Source: Torymus aiolomorphi (Eukaryota; Arthropoda; Insecta; Hymenoptera; Torymidae). From it: DNA of 64,000 bases. The notes beneath the pieces are model-generated. The model was not told the DNA's origin and searched no databases. It saw nothing but the letters and a program-made list of their open reading frames with translations. The translations under genes and the position numbers were made by a program. Positions 23,260 through 34,147 of this stretch are shown piece after piece; within the stretch, counting starts at the first letter, position 1, and each line of letters opens with the position of its first letter. The stretch lies in the NCBI GenBank assembly GCA_036365515.1, contig CM070873.1, forward strand, positions 29,060,085 through 29,124,084, in the 5' to 3' direction.

Positions 23260-26200
23260 AGAGAGAGAAAAGAAATCCGCGACTTTATCGAAACGCGACA
23301 CCCGCGAAATGCGAGCGAGTTCTTTGTGCTCTCGTCGTCTCCGCCGCTCTTTCTCTCTCTCTCTCCCCTTGACCGCCGGGTAAGTAACGTAACCGCCGCG
23401 AGTAGAGAGAGAGAAGAGAGAGAGAGAAAGAGAGGGAGAGAGAGAGACTGTGACTAATGGCCAAGCGCGCGCCGCGAGAGATCGGCCCTGATTATTACAT
23501 GCGTCACGCGTGGATATTAATTAGTATGGACGCGGTCGTTCTTTTTTATTATTTTACATTGTTTAATGGTAATCATTCCATTATCGCGACTGTCTCATTA
23601 TTAATCAGAGCGTCTCTTTGTGAAGAATATAATATATTTATGCGTAAACGTCTTCTCTCATCGCGGCGAATTAGTCATCACGGTATTGCATGTGGCGCGA
23701 GCGATTGATTCCTCGAATCGATGAAAAATCAACGCGCGTACGTATACATGCGTAAGCTTCCTTTTACAAAAGTATATAAACGCGAGAGGCGAAAATAACA
23801 GGAATCCCGCTGCCTTTTTTAAGGGTCGATCGAACGCCCGGGGAAATTACTCGGCGCACGAAATTGCGTGACTTGCGAGAGCGAGAGAGAGACAGTATAA
23901 CGAGTCTCCGAGAGAGAGAAGAGTGTATAAAGACGAGAGAGAGGGAGGGAGGGAAAAAATATACGAAGCGCAGTAGCCTCGAGGGCGAATTAAACGCGCG
24001 CGGGCTTTATTAAATGAGCTCGCGAGACTGCCGCCGTCTTATCGGGGAAATCATTTCTCTCTCTCTTTGTGTGTGTATATATATATAGGGAGGGTGCAGG
24101 CGTTGCAGCAGCTTTTATATTCGCGAGCAATCAAAGGCATTCTTCTACTGTTTTGCCATCATCGCGAGTTAACTGTACTAACCAGCGCGAATTCTTTCTC
24201 CAATTGCTGAGGTACGCATACATGCCTCTTATCTCCGTTCTCCTTAAAAAGCCAAACCAAAAGAAAGAGAAACGCATTATCACCTTTACGTGTGAAACTC
24301 AATACGCGTATGTATATACAGCGCGATTCTTATCGTATGTTTACACCTTTAGCACGCGTCGGATTTTTGAAAAGCGCGGCACATGTTGCCGAATGTAGAG
24401 AGAGAGCGGAAACCTCAATCTCGCGGAAATTCAAAGGAGCCGCGCGGTCGGAGATAAGAGGAGCGGATTTTTCGGTGATTTCTCGACGGATTTGTCGTCG
24501 GAGGAGTGAAAGAGATGTCGGCCGGTGATATATATTCGCGCGGCACTGTATAACATATGTACACGATTTCAAGGTTGTATTATACACTTTAGAACCGCTG
24601 CGATGTTTGTTACGTAAATGCGACGCGCCCGTTCACCGTTACGCTTAATGAACCATAAATCAATCGGTTTTTATCCGCGCGCGAATTACTCGCTGCCGCG
24701 GCAGTGCCTCCCCTTAATTACCAAAAATCCAGCCGCACGACGTCAGGTTCGACGGCCCCTTTTACTCGCAAAAGAAAGAGAGAAACCAGTCGGGCGAGAT
24801 AAATCGCGGCGGGACGATAAATCCTTTTTCGCGTGCTCGCTCGCATACCTGAGGAGCAGGTGTTCCAAAGCTTCTTCCCTCTCTACATATGCATGCCTTC
24901 TGCGTTCGTGCGGCGGAGGCATCTCTCTCTCTCTCTCTCTTTGCGATTGCCTAGGCGACGCGCGTATGGAAAGAGAGGGATTGCTGTTTGTCCAGGGGGA
25001 GTAGGTATATAGGAAGCGTCGTTCTATTCCTCTTTCGTACGCGCGTGTATGTGGTTGTGTTTGCCCGCGGCGAGGCGAATTTTTTTTTTTTTTTTTGGAG
25101 AGGGAATAGGAAGTATTCTGGGGATATTTTTTTTTATTAACGGGAAATCGTGATTTTAGAAGAGGGGTTTCTCGTTTTTATTTCAGTGCTGTCTGTGAAT
25201 GTGAATCAGTGGAATTTCTGTGAACACCGGTTGTAAGTGCGTATATACTAAAAAGTTTTATTTTGCTGGATCTCGGGCGATTTGGATTATACTTTTAACT
25301 GGATTACAGTGAAATTCTCTGATTCGGTTTAAGAGAGTGGCCATGTGCTGTTTGGAATGAATGCGTGCGTGTATTTATTCTGCATATCTATAAGTAAGCA
25401 TGCGGACCATCTGTATAAATTGTCAACACTTGATTCTGAGAAAACTAATCGCACTTCTTCAAAACAACAGTATGAGTAAGAATTGGCAGAACGCTGAGAA
25501 TTCGATATGCTATTGTAATACGATTCTTTTATAAAAAACAAAACAAAATTTAAATGCACTAAAAGAGAAAAATTTACTTAATTTAAATAAATGAATTCAC
25601 TATAAATCCGTTTTATTGGATTAAGTAAATAATCTTTTGACTCGAACAATTACATTTTTGAACTAAAGGAATGTTTATTAACTAATAAACTACAATTATT
25701 CTAGTAAATATTTATTTAAATAAAGTATAATTTTTTTTTTCAATTGTTTCAATTAAACAAATCATTTCTTAGGATCAAACATATTTCATAAAATCTGATT
25801 AAATATTTTTTTTATTCTAAATAAATAGAATCTTTCGATTTTAATGAATGTTTCTTCACTAAGTACTATTCAGTGAAATTATTTACTTGAATTAAATAAA
25901 TCCTATTTAAAATAAGTAATTAGTGTATTATTATGTCCATAATTACAATTTTTAACCATTTTCGTCTACCTTCTTCAACGCGCACACTACCTTAACCGTT
26001 GATATTCCACGAACCTCACACCGGAAGCACACACACATGCACCACCGAAAAATCGCAAACCACGTGCGCCGAACGCATCTAATGAAGATCAGTAACCTCG
26101 AGAATCCAGAACGCACCTCGTAACTTATTTTTTCTTCCCCCCCTTCCCTCCTCTATACACACCAGCAGTACCATACGCGTGACGTTGATTAACGACGCCG

Positions 26201-26398
26201 AATCGCGATGCGCGCGCGGGTAGGTAATTGAAAATAACGCGCGCGGGCAGCCGGCCAAAGCATTCGACGCGCGCGTGGCCCTTCGGCCACCGATTAATTA
26301 ATTACGAATCGCGCGCGTTTGTATAGTGGAATTCGCCCTGTAATGCAACAGTTGTAAGGCTTTCTTTTTTGGTTATCTCGTTTGAATGGTCGTCGTTG
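23260..26398. other. Non-coding, no gene seen
   Basis: GA/CT tracts occur at 23350-23450, 23880-23960 and 24920-24940. CpG-rich patches alternate with AT-rich DNA at 25560-25930. A strong donor-like GTAAGT at 23380 has no matching upstream acceptor with an open frame. From 25980 to 26400 a C-rich to G-rich skew module is visible. Confidence 0.5.
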
Positions 26399-26529
26399 AT
26401 GGGTCTGAAGTTTGCATCGTTGGAGTGCAACGAAATAATCTTTTACAATTAATTAATGTTATTAAGCAATGGAAAATTCATCTAAATCTTTGTTTTAAAG
26501 TTATTTGATACTACAAAACCATAAACCTA

Positions 26530-27633
26530 CACTGACAGAAAAACCCGGGGAAAAATTCCTATGTTGCTCTTGGAAGTTGCCCACAACTGCTTAAAATCGA
26601 AAAATTTACTATCTTTTATATGAAAAAGTCCAATGTCACAAGTAAAACTTCCTATGCCAGCATAGTAAAAATTAACACGTGGCTAATGGAACTTTATCTT
26701 TTGTACATTTTCCCAGGCTAGCATGGTAAAAATTGAGAGAGTTTTAGAATAAGAATTCACACGTTCAATCGTAAACAGCCCGCGAGTGCACGAAAAGTTG
26801 ACCTCTTCAATGTCAAAATAGGAAAGATTCAGACAGATACATGTCAACAAACTCAATCCACCTTGGCAACATCGAGACAAAACACAAACGCTAAACGCAA
26901 CAACTGAATGTGCCGTTCTAATCCAATATACTTGTTTTTATTTATTTTTTTTTTTATTTTTTATGATGAGACAATTTTTAAAATAATTGTTTATTTGTAA
27001 TATTTTTAAGGAAGGTTGTGAAAAACTATTAAATCGAAAATACAAATTCATTAATAAATAAATGAGCTTGTTTAATTTAAGGTATTGGTAATATTTATAA
27101 AATGTTAAACAATATTCTTAATATATAACATTTGTAATAAATTACGCTAAAATAGAGAATAGTATTATTCGAGTTAAAGCATAATTTGTTATAAAATTAG
27201 CGCGCATATCTTACGTTTGGGGATGTACAAGTTCCAAAATTTTGTAGGACATATGTCTTTATAGGTAAGTGGTTAGCGCTCCCGACTACCGTGCCAAGGG
27301 TTCCAGGTTCGAGTCTCGATGTCGTCAAAAATTTTTAATTTATTTAATAAATTTTCTTTAATCATGTTTAATTCAAAAATAACTTCTGTATTGTCTAAAT
27401 ATAATAATTATGTGTCTGATACTCGCTACTCCCCCACTCCTAAAAAAAAAGATGAAATAATTTTTTTCGCTCTTTAAAATCAGTTATAAAAAAATTCCCA
27501 TGTTAGACTTGGAATTTTTCCTACGTGTATTGCAAATTCTGCTAAAAATCCGACATATGGTCGAGTTACGATTCCAACATGGTAATTTTTACACGACAAC
27601 ATAAGAATTTTTACCAGATTTTTTCTGTCAGTG
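26530..27633. mobile_element. Nested TA-flanked element, TIR CACTGACAGAAAAA
   Basis: The ends are CACTGACAGAAAAA and TTTTTTCTGTCAGTG, with TA on both sides (26528-26529 and 27634-27635). The sister hAT MITEs at 29246 and 39822 keep the empty site (ATCTACACGCA), which proves the insertion and its TA duplication. It is non-coding, AT-rich and carries a tRNA-like module about 300 bp from its right end. Confidence 0.88.
27222..27326 (+). repeat. tRNA-like (SINE-type) module, copy 1
   Basis: A box-A-like GGTAAGTGGTTAGCGC and a box-B-like GGTTCGAGTCTC are spaced as in tRNA genes. They are preceded by ATGTACAAGTTCCAAAAT and followed by an A/T-rich tail. The same upstream sequence and core recur at 51062-51165. 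The anticodon loop is too large and the acceptor stem does not close, so this is not a working tRNA gene. Confidence 0.65.
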
Positions 27634-27821
27634 TACACGCAAAATTAATATTAGTTATTATAAACTTGAAGGAATATCAAATATTTTTTTATTTCGTTGC
27701 ACTACAACGTTGCAAACTTCAGACCCATCGTTGTTGGTCGTTTTGTAGTCATAGACTTGTTGTAATTGGATGAGTGATATCAAATATAGACAGTTCTTGA
27801 ATGGTTAGTATGTATGTTAAT

Positions 27822-28063
27822 CATGAAAATTACCGTGAAATTCACGGCAATCAGGGAACTCCGAATTTTCTAGGAATTTTTACTGTTTTCACGGTTTTTA
27901 CTAACCTTACCTTCAAATTTTCTCTGAATGTAAAGGAAAATTTGTAGGGAAGGTTAGTAAAAATTACCCTGACAACGGTAAACATTCCCAGAGACTTCGT
28001 TTGTTCTCTGATTGCCGTGAATTTCACGGTAATTTTTCCTGAAAAATTCTATCCGTGCACGTT
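27822..28063. mobile_element. Inverted-repeat MITE fragment, ACCGTGAAATTCACGG family
   Basis: Left AAAATTACCGTGAAATTC and right GAATTTCACGGTAATTTTT are inverse. The right end continues AAAATTCTATCCGTG as in the element at 2431-3102, while the left outer end is missing. An internal inverted pair GGTTAGTAAAA / TTTTACTAACC makes the middle foldable. Confidence 0.65.
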
Positions 28064-28178
28064 TATAATTTTAAAATTATATTTTAAAAATTTGTAGCAT
28101 TTTTCTGTTTTAATGCAGTTTTAAGGATCCTATATTAAAAATCGACTACTTCAATTATGAACGACGTTTCTGAACGTG

Positions 28179-28387
28179 TTTGAAATTCCGAACGTTTATA
28201 ATGAACGAAATATTAACTTAAAGTTTCTAATTCTGGTTAGAATTCCCTGGTTTACTGGTGACTGCAAGAGTGAGAAGTGAAGAAATACAGTTATTATCCG
28301 ATTTTAAATGTATTAAATATCCAAATTCGGCTAAATTTGAAAATGACAAAAATCTTGCGTTCACTATGAACGTTCGAAATTTCAAAC
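28179..28387. mobile_element. MITE, TIR TTGAAATTCCGAACGTT, copy A
   Basis: The ends are TTTGAAATTCCGAACGTT and AACGTTCGAAATTTCAAA. The internal sequence (GACTGCAAGAGTGAGAAGTG, TTATTATCCGATTTTAAATG) is shared with copies at 33933-34147 (inverted) and 40859-41517 (same orientation, interrupted). About 209 bp, non-coding. Confidence 0.8.
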
Positions 28388-28891
28388 ACCTGTTTCTGAA
28401 TCCTTCTCGCAACGTTTGCCACTCACTTCTCTCAATCCGATCCTAACGCAAAAACGATAACTAACCCATCACAGCAGCTGTAGTTATCCGGTACTCCCAC
28501 TCCGCACTCTTCCCCATCAAAAACGAATCACCGCAACTTTTCTTTCCCCTTGACGAGGCATAATTTCATCGGCAACTTGCAGCTCCCATCTGTATACCGA
28601 AAAAGCGCTTATTCGCCGCGTCATCGTACGCGTGTCGAGACTTGAACACTGCATACACATTTACTGAATCACCCATGGGCCGGTATATTATTATATATTC
28701 ATCGTCGGCCGCTTGCCACCGGGTATCTTCTGTATACGACGACTTAGACTGTACCTACCGCACGTTTATTATATTCCGGGATATCTTTCGAAACTCCCCG
28801 CGCGTGCGTCAGAGAGCGAAACAGGACTTTTTTCACTCTCTCTCGGCTCACAGCTGCTAGTAGCCTGCAAGAAGTTCATCCGGGGGAGATA
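28388..28891. other. Non-coding, C-rich then CpG-rich
   Basis: This is the left half of a strand-skew module extending into the duplicated segment that starts at 28892. No gene seen. Confidence 0.5.
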
Positions 28892-29245
28892 AAAATAGCA
28901 GTAGCCCGTGGGCGCCGGCGAAGAAGAAGATCCTCCTCACTCTATCCCCGGGTGCACATCCGTCGCTGCAGCCTGACACGGACAAGCGCCCGCGCGACAA
29001 TGGATCTTCTTCGCGGGCCGGAAATAGAGCGCGCGCGCGAGTCTATTTATTTTTCCGAGGGAGTTTTATTGGATTGACTCGCGGCCACCTGACGGTTTTA
29101 TGGAGTTGCTCCGGCTTACAGATTTTGTGTGTTTATAGGGAGGGCTTTTATGATGTTTAATGGGGGCGAAAATGTAAACTGCGGGTTCGAATAACCATTA
29201 GATTGTATTTTCATATTATAAATAAACATTTATCCCCGGATTATT

Positions 29246-29470
29246 ATGGGTTTGAAGTTTGCATCGTTGGAATGCAAGGAAATAATTTTTTACGATTGAT
29301 TAAAGTTATTAAACAATGGAAATTTTATCTAAACCTTTGTTTTAATGTTAATTTATACTATAAAACACTAAATCTACACGCAAAATTAATATTATTTAAT
29401 ATAAACGTGAAGCAAAATGAATTATTTTTTTTATTTCGTTGGATTCCAACGTTGCAAACTTCAAACCCAT
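29246..29470. mobile_element. hAT-like MITE, copy 3, 8-bp TSD GGATTATT
   Basis: The ends are ATGGGTTTGAAGTTTGCATC and its inverse, with perfect flanking GGATTATT at 29238-29245 and 29471-29478. The duplicate locus keeps a single GGATTATT (as AATAATCC at 52334-52341), a true empty site. The insertion therefore postdates the segmental duplication. Confidence 0.93.
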
Positions 29471-29529
29471 GGATTATTACACTGGCACTAACGAAATCTT
29501 CTTTAAAACGGCTTACTTCACTAAACCCG

Positions 29530-29726
29530 CACTGAGAGAAATTAGATGTAAAAGAATTTATAATAAAATTTACTACAATTTATAGTAAAAATTGCTATAT
29601 ACATAGTAAAAATTACTCAAAACATAGGAGTTTTTACTATAAATTGTAGTAAATTTTATGATAATTTGAGTCTGTCCCTCGGTTACTATAAATATAGTAA
29701 TTTTTCCTAAACCATTTTTCTTTGTG
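29530..29726. mobile_element. MITE CACTGAGAGAAA family, within duplication copy A
   Basis: The left end is CACTGAGAGAAA and the right end is a decayed TTTTTCTTTGTG. The interior is palindromic (TTTACTACAATTTATAGTAAAA and its inverse) with GAGTCTGTCCC. The inverted partner in copy B is 52069-52282, so this insertion is older than the duplication. A third relative is at 43015-43898. Confidence 0.75.
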
Positions 29727-30690
29727 CGCGTATCTACTCCTCTTCTCTTTCTCTCCAGATGAAATCGGGAGCCGGAACTTGAAGAGGTTCCTTTGTTCGG
29801 CGTGCTTCCCCGGAGGCGGCCTTTTAATTCCGGTAGGGAAAGGATGATTTTCACCCCGCTAGTCGAGATCTCTCCGAAATTATGCAAAAATCGAAAGGCA
29901 AGGGGATAAGGAGCCGCCGCGGGGACCTGCGATGAATAATTCCGGGGACGCGCGCGGGGTGAACGAACGGATTGTATAGCTTTCGGTCTCTAATTGTAAC
30001 CCACGCTTATATATTTTACGTAAAAAGCGGTCCTCGCTTACATCGGGGTACTCCAGAACTAGACCGACAACCTCTCACCTGTGCCTTATACGTCCAAACT
30101 CGCGTTCTCTCACCCTTTGCGAAACTGTATGAAATAATAATCGCTCTCTCTCTCGGCCTAGATTTCACTCCCATGCACGCGCTAAGAAGACGTCATTTTT
30201 CAATTCCGCGACTAAAAGCGCCGAGCTCGCGAGTTTTATTTTCTTTTCGATTGATTAAAGAGAGGGAGAGAATGGAAAATTGGAGCGTTAAATTGAATAA
30301 AATTTATATATATATATATATATATATACACGGGACGTCAGCAGGGCGCGGTTGATTGGACCGAATGAGTTTTATATCGGCTTTTTTTGTCCGCGAGAGG
30401 CCCGTATGATTTTTATGTGTGCCCGGCCGAATGATCGCCGCTCATAAAGCGCCCGCTGATTGGCGTTCGATATGGCTTTCCATCCGGAGAGAGATAACGA
30501 ATTTCTGATGGGTATATTAAAATTCCCTAAAATCGACGGTGCATGAATATGTATATTATATATATATATATACGTTCCTCTACAAACACTTCTCGGCTCG
30601 TCTTAATCCTCGAACCCAAACACAGCCCAAACTCTTCGCCTCTATCTATATCTTCCGATCGACGGCGCCTCTCTCTCGCCTTCGCTATAT

Positions 30691-31934
30691 ACACAGATAA
30701 TAATAATAAACCCGCTGGAATCTACAGCGGCGCATTCCCCGATAAATTATTCGATCGGCGCGCATTTGCATGCGTCTATATCGCGCTTTCCAATCACGTC
30801 CAAGGCCAGGTACAATGACCGTAATCGTCGCTTTTGTTTGCCCCCCGCGCGCGTATTATGCGGACGATAAGAGAGCCGGTAACGCGGGCGATAAGGACGC
30901 ATTAAAGATGTCGCGGCGATTGTCATCTTTTTGTGATGCTGCCGCTGGCTTTAAAGTGTCCTTTTTTTTTTTTAAGAGCGAGTGAATAAACATCGATCGA
31001 CGCTTTTGTGTAGTCTAAGCCGCTTTGTGAGTACGTGAAATCCATCGCGTCACAATGCAGCGCGGCCGCGTGTATAAATATTTATGACGCAATAGCTCAT
31101 GCATGAAAAGAGCAACTTTTCTCCGCGCGTGCGTATAGTCGATCGATCTCTTTTTTCTCGAGCACACATACTCCGCGCAATTTAAAATCCATCATATTCC
31201 TGAAGTGACGCGCAAAATTCCACGAGTCGTGGAATGAAATCTCGTATATATATACATATAGCGGAGCGATCGGGGATTACGTAACGAGCGAGTTCCGAGG
31301 GTAATTGCCGCGCGCCCCGCGGAAACCTCATAACGAGATTAATTACGCCCCGATGGCGTGTCTTCGAAGCCACAGGTTTTGCGGGGACGGGGGTATAAGT
31401 TCGATTAGGTATTATATACGATTCCGTTTTTTTTATTACGTGTACGCGCTCCTATATAATAATAAAGTTATTGCACTGTACTGCACTCGTAACAATAATT
31501 TCTTTCTTTGTGTATATAATAAAAGGACGAAGCATCTAACGACTCGTCCGACCCAACTTTCATCGTTATTTATATATATATATACTATATGTATATAGCG
31601 CGTCCGAAACTTCGTAATTGCAGCGCGCAACACGCGAGCGGCGTGCCTGTACACAGTCGAGGAAAAAAATAAACGACGACGTGACGTAATTTTCGGCACG
31701 CTCGCTCGATCGGAGAAATTGATGATCGCGCGATACACGAGATTCCGGAGCGAGAGCGAGAGTAATTTCATGCGCGAGCGCGGCGGCTTGGGGTGCAATT
31801 TTTCCATTACGGGTACTCTTGGAGGGATTCGATTCCGGGGTATTATGTGTACGTGCGTGTGAGTTATCTGCGTGAAGGATTTTCGTGAGGGATTACATAA
31901 TATATATAAATTCGTTCCCGACTGGAAATAATAA
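30691..31934. other. Non-coding, no gene seen
   Basis: CpG-rich patches (30830-30920, 31260-31400 and 31600-31800) with short TA runs. No credible exon. A 198-codon minus-strand frame at 31436-32032 is low-complexity and unrecognised. Confidence 0.5.
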
Positions 31935-32420
31935 ATGTAGGAAATCATAAAAAACCTTAGGAAATTGTAGGAAAATGTAGGAAGTGTAGGAAATTGTTGG
32001 TTTTCGGACAAAATTTGTACGGTTCTGTACATTTTTGTATGGTTTTATACGTTTTCATACGATTTATAAATTTTTCTCAAATTTGTCTGTAAAAATTTAA
32101 ATGTATGAAAATGGAAGAAAATGTAAGAAAACCTATACGAAAACGTACATTTCTGTACGTTTTAATGAATCTTACAGTTTCGTACAGTTTTGTACATTTA
32201 TTTACGGATTCGTACGAGTTTATATACTTTCATACATTTTATTACGATTCGTAAATTTTTTGCGTATATAACAAATTTTTCGTGTCGAAACAGTAAATGT
32301 AGGAAACTGTACAAAACTCTACGAAACCGTACGAAAACGTATTAAACCGTAGAAATTAATCATTCAAACTGTCCGAAAACCAACACTTTTGTACAGTTTT
32401 GTACAGTTTCGTATCGTTTA
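31935..32420. repeat. Degenerate ~10-bp periodic repeat with inverted boundary motifs (copy 2)
   Basis: Units like GTAGGAAANT and GTACGAAAAC run through the block. Unit orientation flips at TTGGTTTTCGGACA (31997-32010) and TGTCCGAAAACCAA (32370-32383). The motif pair and its spacing of about 385 bp match the block at 3655-4165. Confidence 0.7.
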
Positions 32421-32426
32421 TTATGA

Positions 32427-32645
32427 ATGGGTCTGAAGTTTGCAACGTTGGGGCGCAACGAAATAAAAAAATAATTCATTTTACTTCAAGTTTATACTAA
32501 TTAATATTAATTTTGTGTATAGATTTACTGTTTTATAGTATAAAATAGCTTTATAACACAGGTTTAGATAAAATTTCCATTGTTTAATAACTTAAAGCAA
32601 TTGTAAAAAATTATTTCGTTGCATTCCAACGATGCAAACTTCAGA
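32427..32645. mobile_element. hAT-like MITE, copy 4, right end decayed
   Basis: The left end is ATGGGTCTGAAGTTTGCAAC and the right end stops at GATGCAAACTTCAGA. The last bases of the TIR and the TSD are not recognisable. The left end abuts the periodic block at 31935-32420. Confidence 0.85.
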
Positions 32646-32751
32646 TTACGATATATTACACTTGTTTTTTTCCACATGGGTTGTTATGAAATTTTTATTT
32701 TTTTTTTATAAATATGTAGCTGAAATGTATGCTTGTTTTGACGACTGCCTA

Positions 32752-33004
32752 CTCTCTAAAGTTGAATTAGTGAACATTGCTCCACCATTTCAATTAGTAG
32801 AAAAGACTACTAATTTATTAGTAAATATTCACTATTTCATTAGTGGTTTTTTAAAAACTACTAATTAAATTAGTAAAAACTACTAATCAAAATAGTAGTT
32901 TTAATAAACTACTAAATGAAATAGTGAATATACACTAATAAATTAGAAGTTTTCTCTACTAATTGAAATGGTGGAGTAATTTTCACTAATTCAACTTTAG
33001 AGAG
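32752..33004. mobile_element. Foldback MITE, TIR CTCTCTAAAGTTGAATTAGT
   Basis: Nearly the whole 253 bp is an inverted repeat centred near 32880. The ends CTCTCTAAAGTTGAATTAGT and ACTAATTCAACTTTAGAGAG are flanked by TA (32750-32751 and 33005-33006). The inner sequence is built from ACTACTAATT-type units. Non-coding. Confidence 0.85.
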
Positions 33005-33932
33005 TATAGTTTCTGGTATAACGTTATATAATAATAAAAAGGATTACACATACATTTCATCTACAGTGCGCTACAAAATTTTCAACGGCTATTATAAGAT
33101 TGAGATGTCAGAAATTGACGTAGCCAAAAAATGCTTGCTACACACTGCTCAAACAATGTATCTAGTAGTGTCTCCACAAAAAGTATCAATAAACAAAATC
33201 CAAAAGAAACGACGAACCGCCAGTCTTGAAAAATGACATACCCTTCATCCTTCTCGCCCCTCCCATCTCCATACCTATTAGCCAAAACCTAATCTACCGA
33301 GTCCCTTTAATCCCCGCCCCGCTATATACACTTTAAACGTCTCATTAACCGCGTCCGCGAACAAACCCCGCCGCTCGCGCATCCCCTTAACAAACTCCCT
33401 CTCTCTAAAAAAGAAAAGAACTACAGCAACAGCAGCTTCCGCGAACTTTCCCGAACGCGCACCACACAAAGGCCGCGGATAACGCGCTTATGAAAGCCGA
33501 CAGGATATACAGCCGAGTCGTAACGTTCATTGCACTTTCCGCGCGCGAGCTTCATCGAGCGGCTGGACGGGGTGTATGTGTATACGATGTGGTTATACTA
33601 TATACTACCGCGCGATTGTTTGCTCGAGACGAGCGCGCACTGTCCGGTGTATGATTTAATTAAGGTGCGCGCGCAGGATGGTAGGTATTTGGCCGTGTGA
33701 TTATTTTCACGGCTTGATTGAGGTCCCGGAAAGAAGGTTAATCGCGTGGCTAGGGAAAGTTGTAGAGGCTGTGGGGAATTTGGTGAGTATTGCTTTGTTT
33801 CTGAGAGTATAGAATACGCGATTTGTATGCAAAGTATAACGCGGTGCGTAAAGTGAGTTCCTTGTTCGCTTGGTTGGAAGGTAATCGACGTCAAAGTTTA
33901 ATTGGTGATTCGATTACCCGCATTGTATGAGG
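33005..33932. other. Non-coding strand-skew module
   Basis: C-rich from 33230 to 33460, CpG-rich from 33340 to 33580, G/T-rich from 33560 to 33890. No gene recognised. Confidence 0.5.
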
Positions 33933-34147
33933 TACTTGAAATTTCGAACGTTCATAGTGAACGAAAGATTTTTGCCATTTTCAAATTTAACCGAATTTGG
34001 CTACTTAATATACATTTAAAAAATGATAATAACTGTGTCTCTTCACTTCTCACTCTTGGAGTCACCACTGAACTCACATCCATTATAACCAAAATTAGAA
34101 ATTTTAAGTTAATATTTCGTTCATTACGAACGTTCGGAATTTCAAAT
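33933..34147. mobile_element. MITE, TIR TTGAAATTCCGAACGTT, copy B (inverted)
   Basis: The ends are CTTGAAATTTCGAACGTTCA and GAACGTTCGGAATTTCAAA. The interior is the reverse complement of copies at 28179 and 40859. About 215 bp. Confidence 0.8.

Larger units (their letters stand above)
26399..27728. mobile_element. hAT-like MITE, copy 2, split by a nested element
   Basis: The ends match the 22075 family (ATGGGTCTGAAGTTTGCA / TGCAAACTTCAGACCCAT). The flanks are CGTCGTTG and CGTTGTTG, an 8-bp TSD with one mismatch. The element is interrupted at a TA by the 1104-bp insertion at 26530-27633. Removing that insert and one TA leaves a MITE of about 224 bp, matching its sister copies. Confidence 0.88.
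28892..30690 (+). repeat. Segmental duplication, copy A (inverted partner at 50134-52675)
   Basis: Long stretches of this interval reappear inverted at 50134-52675. Examples are the CpG-rich block at 28900-29080, the block 29740-30060, and the block 30420-30690. The copies differ by substitutions, microsatellite changes and later transposon insertions. Copy A alone has the hAT MITE at 29246. Copy B alone has the 1-kb element at 50443. No coding exon is visible in either copy. Confidence 0.88.

Noticed and set aside
22842..23372. Frames encoding long Tyr-Ile, Val-Cys and His-Thr repeats
   Set aside because: These are microsatellite translations. The same protein appears on both strands because of the palindrome.
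23341..23380. GTAAGT splice donor after a CT-rich stretch at 23380
   Set aside because: No acceptor with a compatible open frame was found upstream. A chance donor is likely in this much sequence.
27261..27326. Possible tRNA gene
   Set aside because: Box A and B are present, but the anticodon loop is enlarged and no acceptor stem pairs. A second copy sits in another transposon, so it is a SINE-type repeat.
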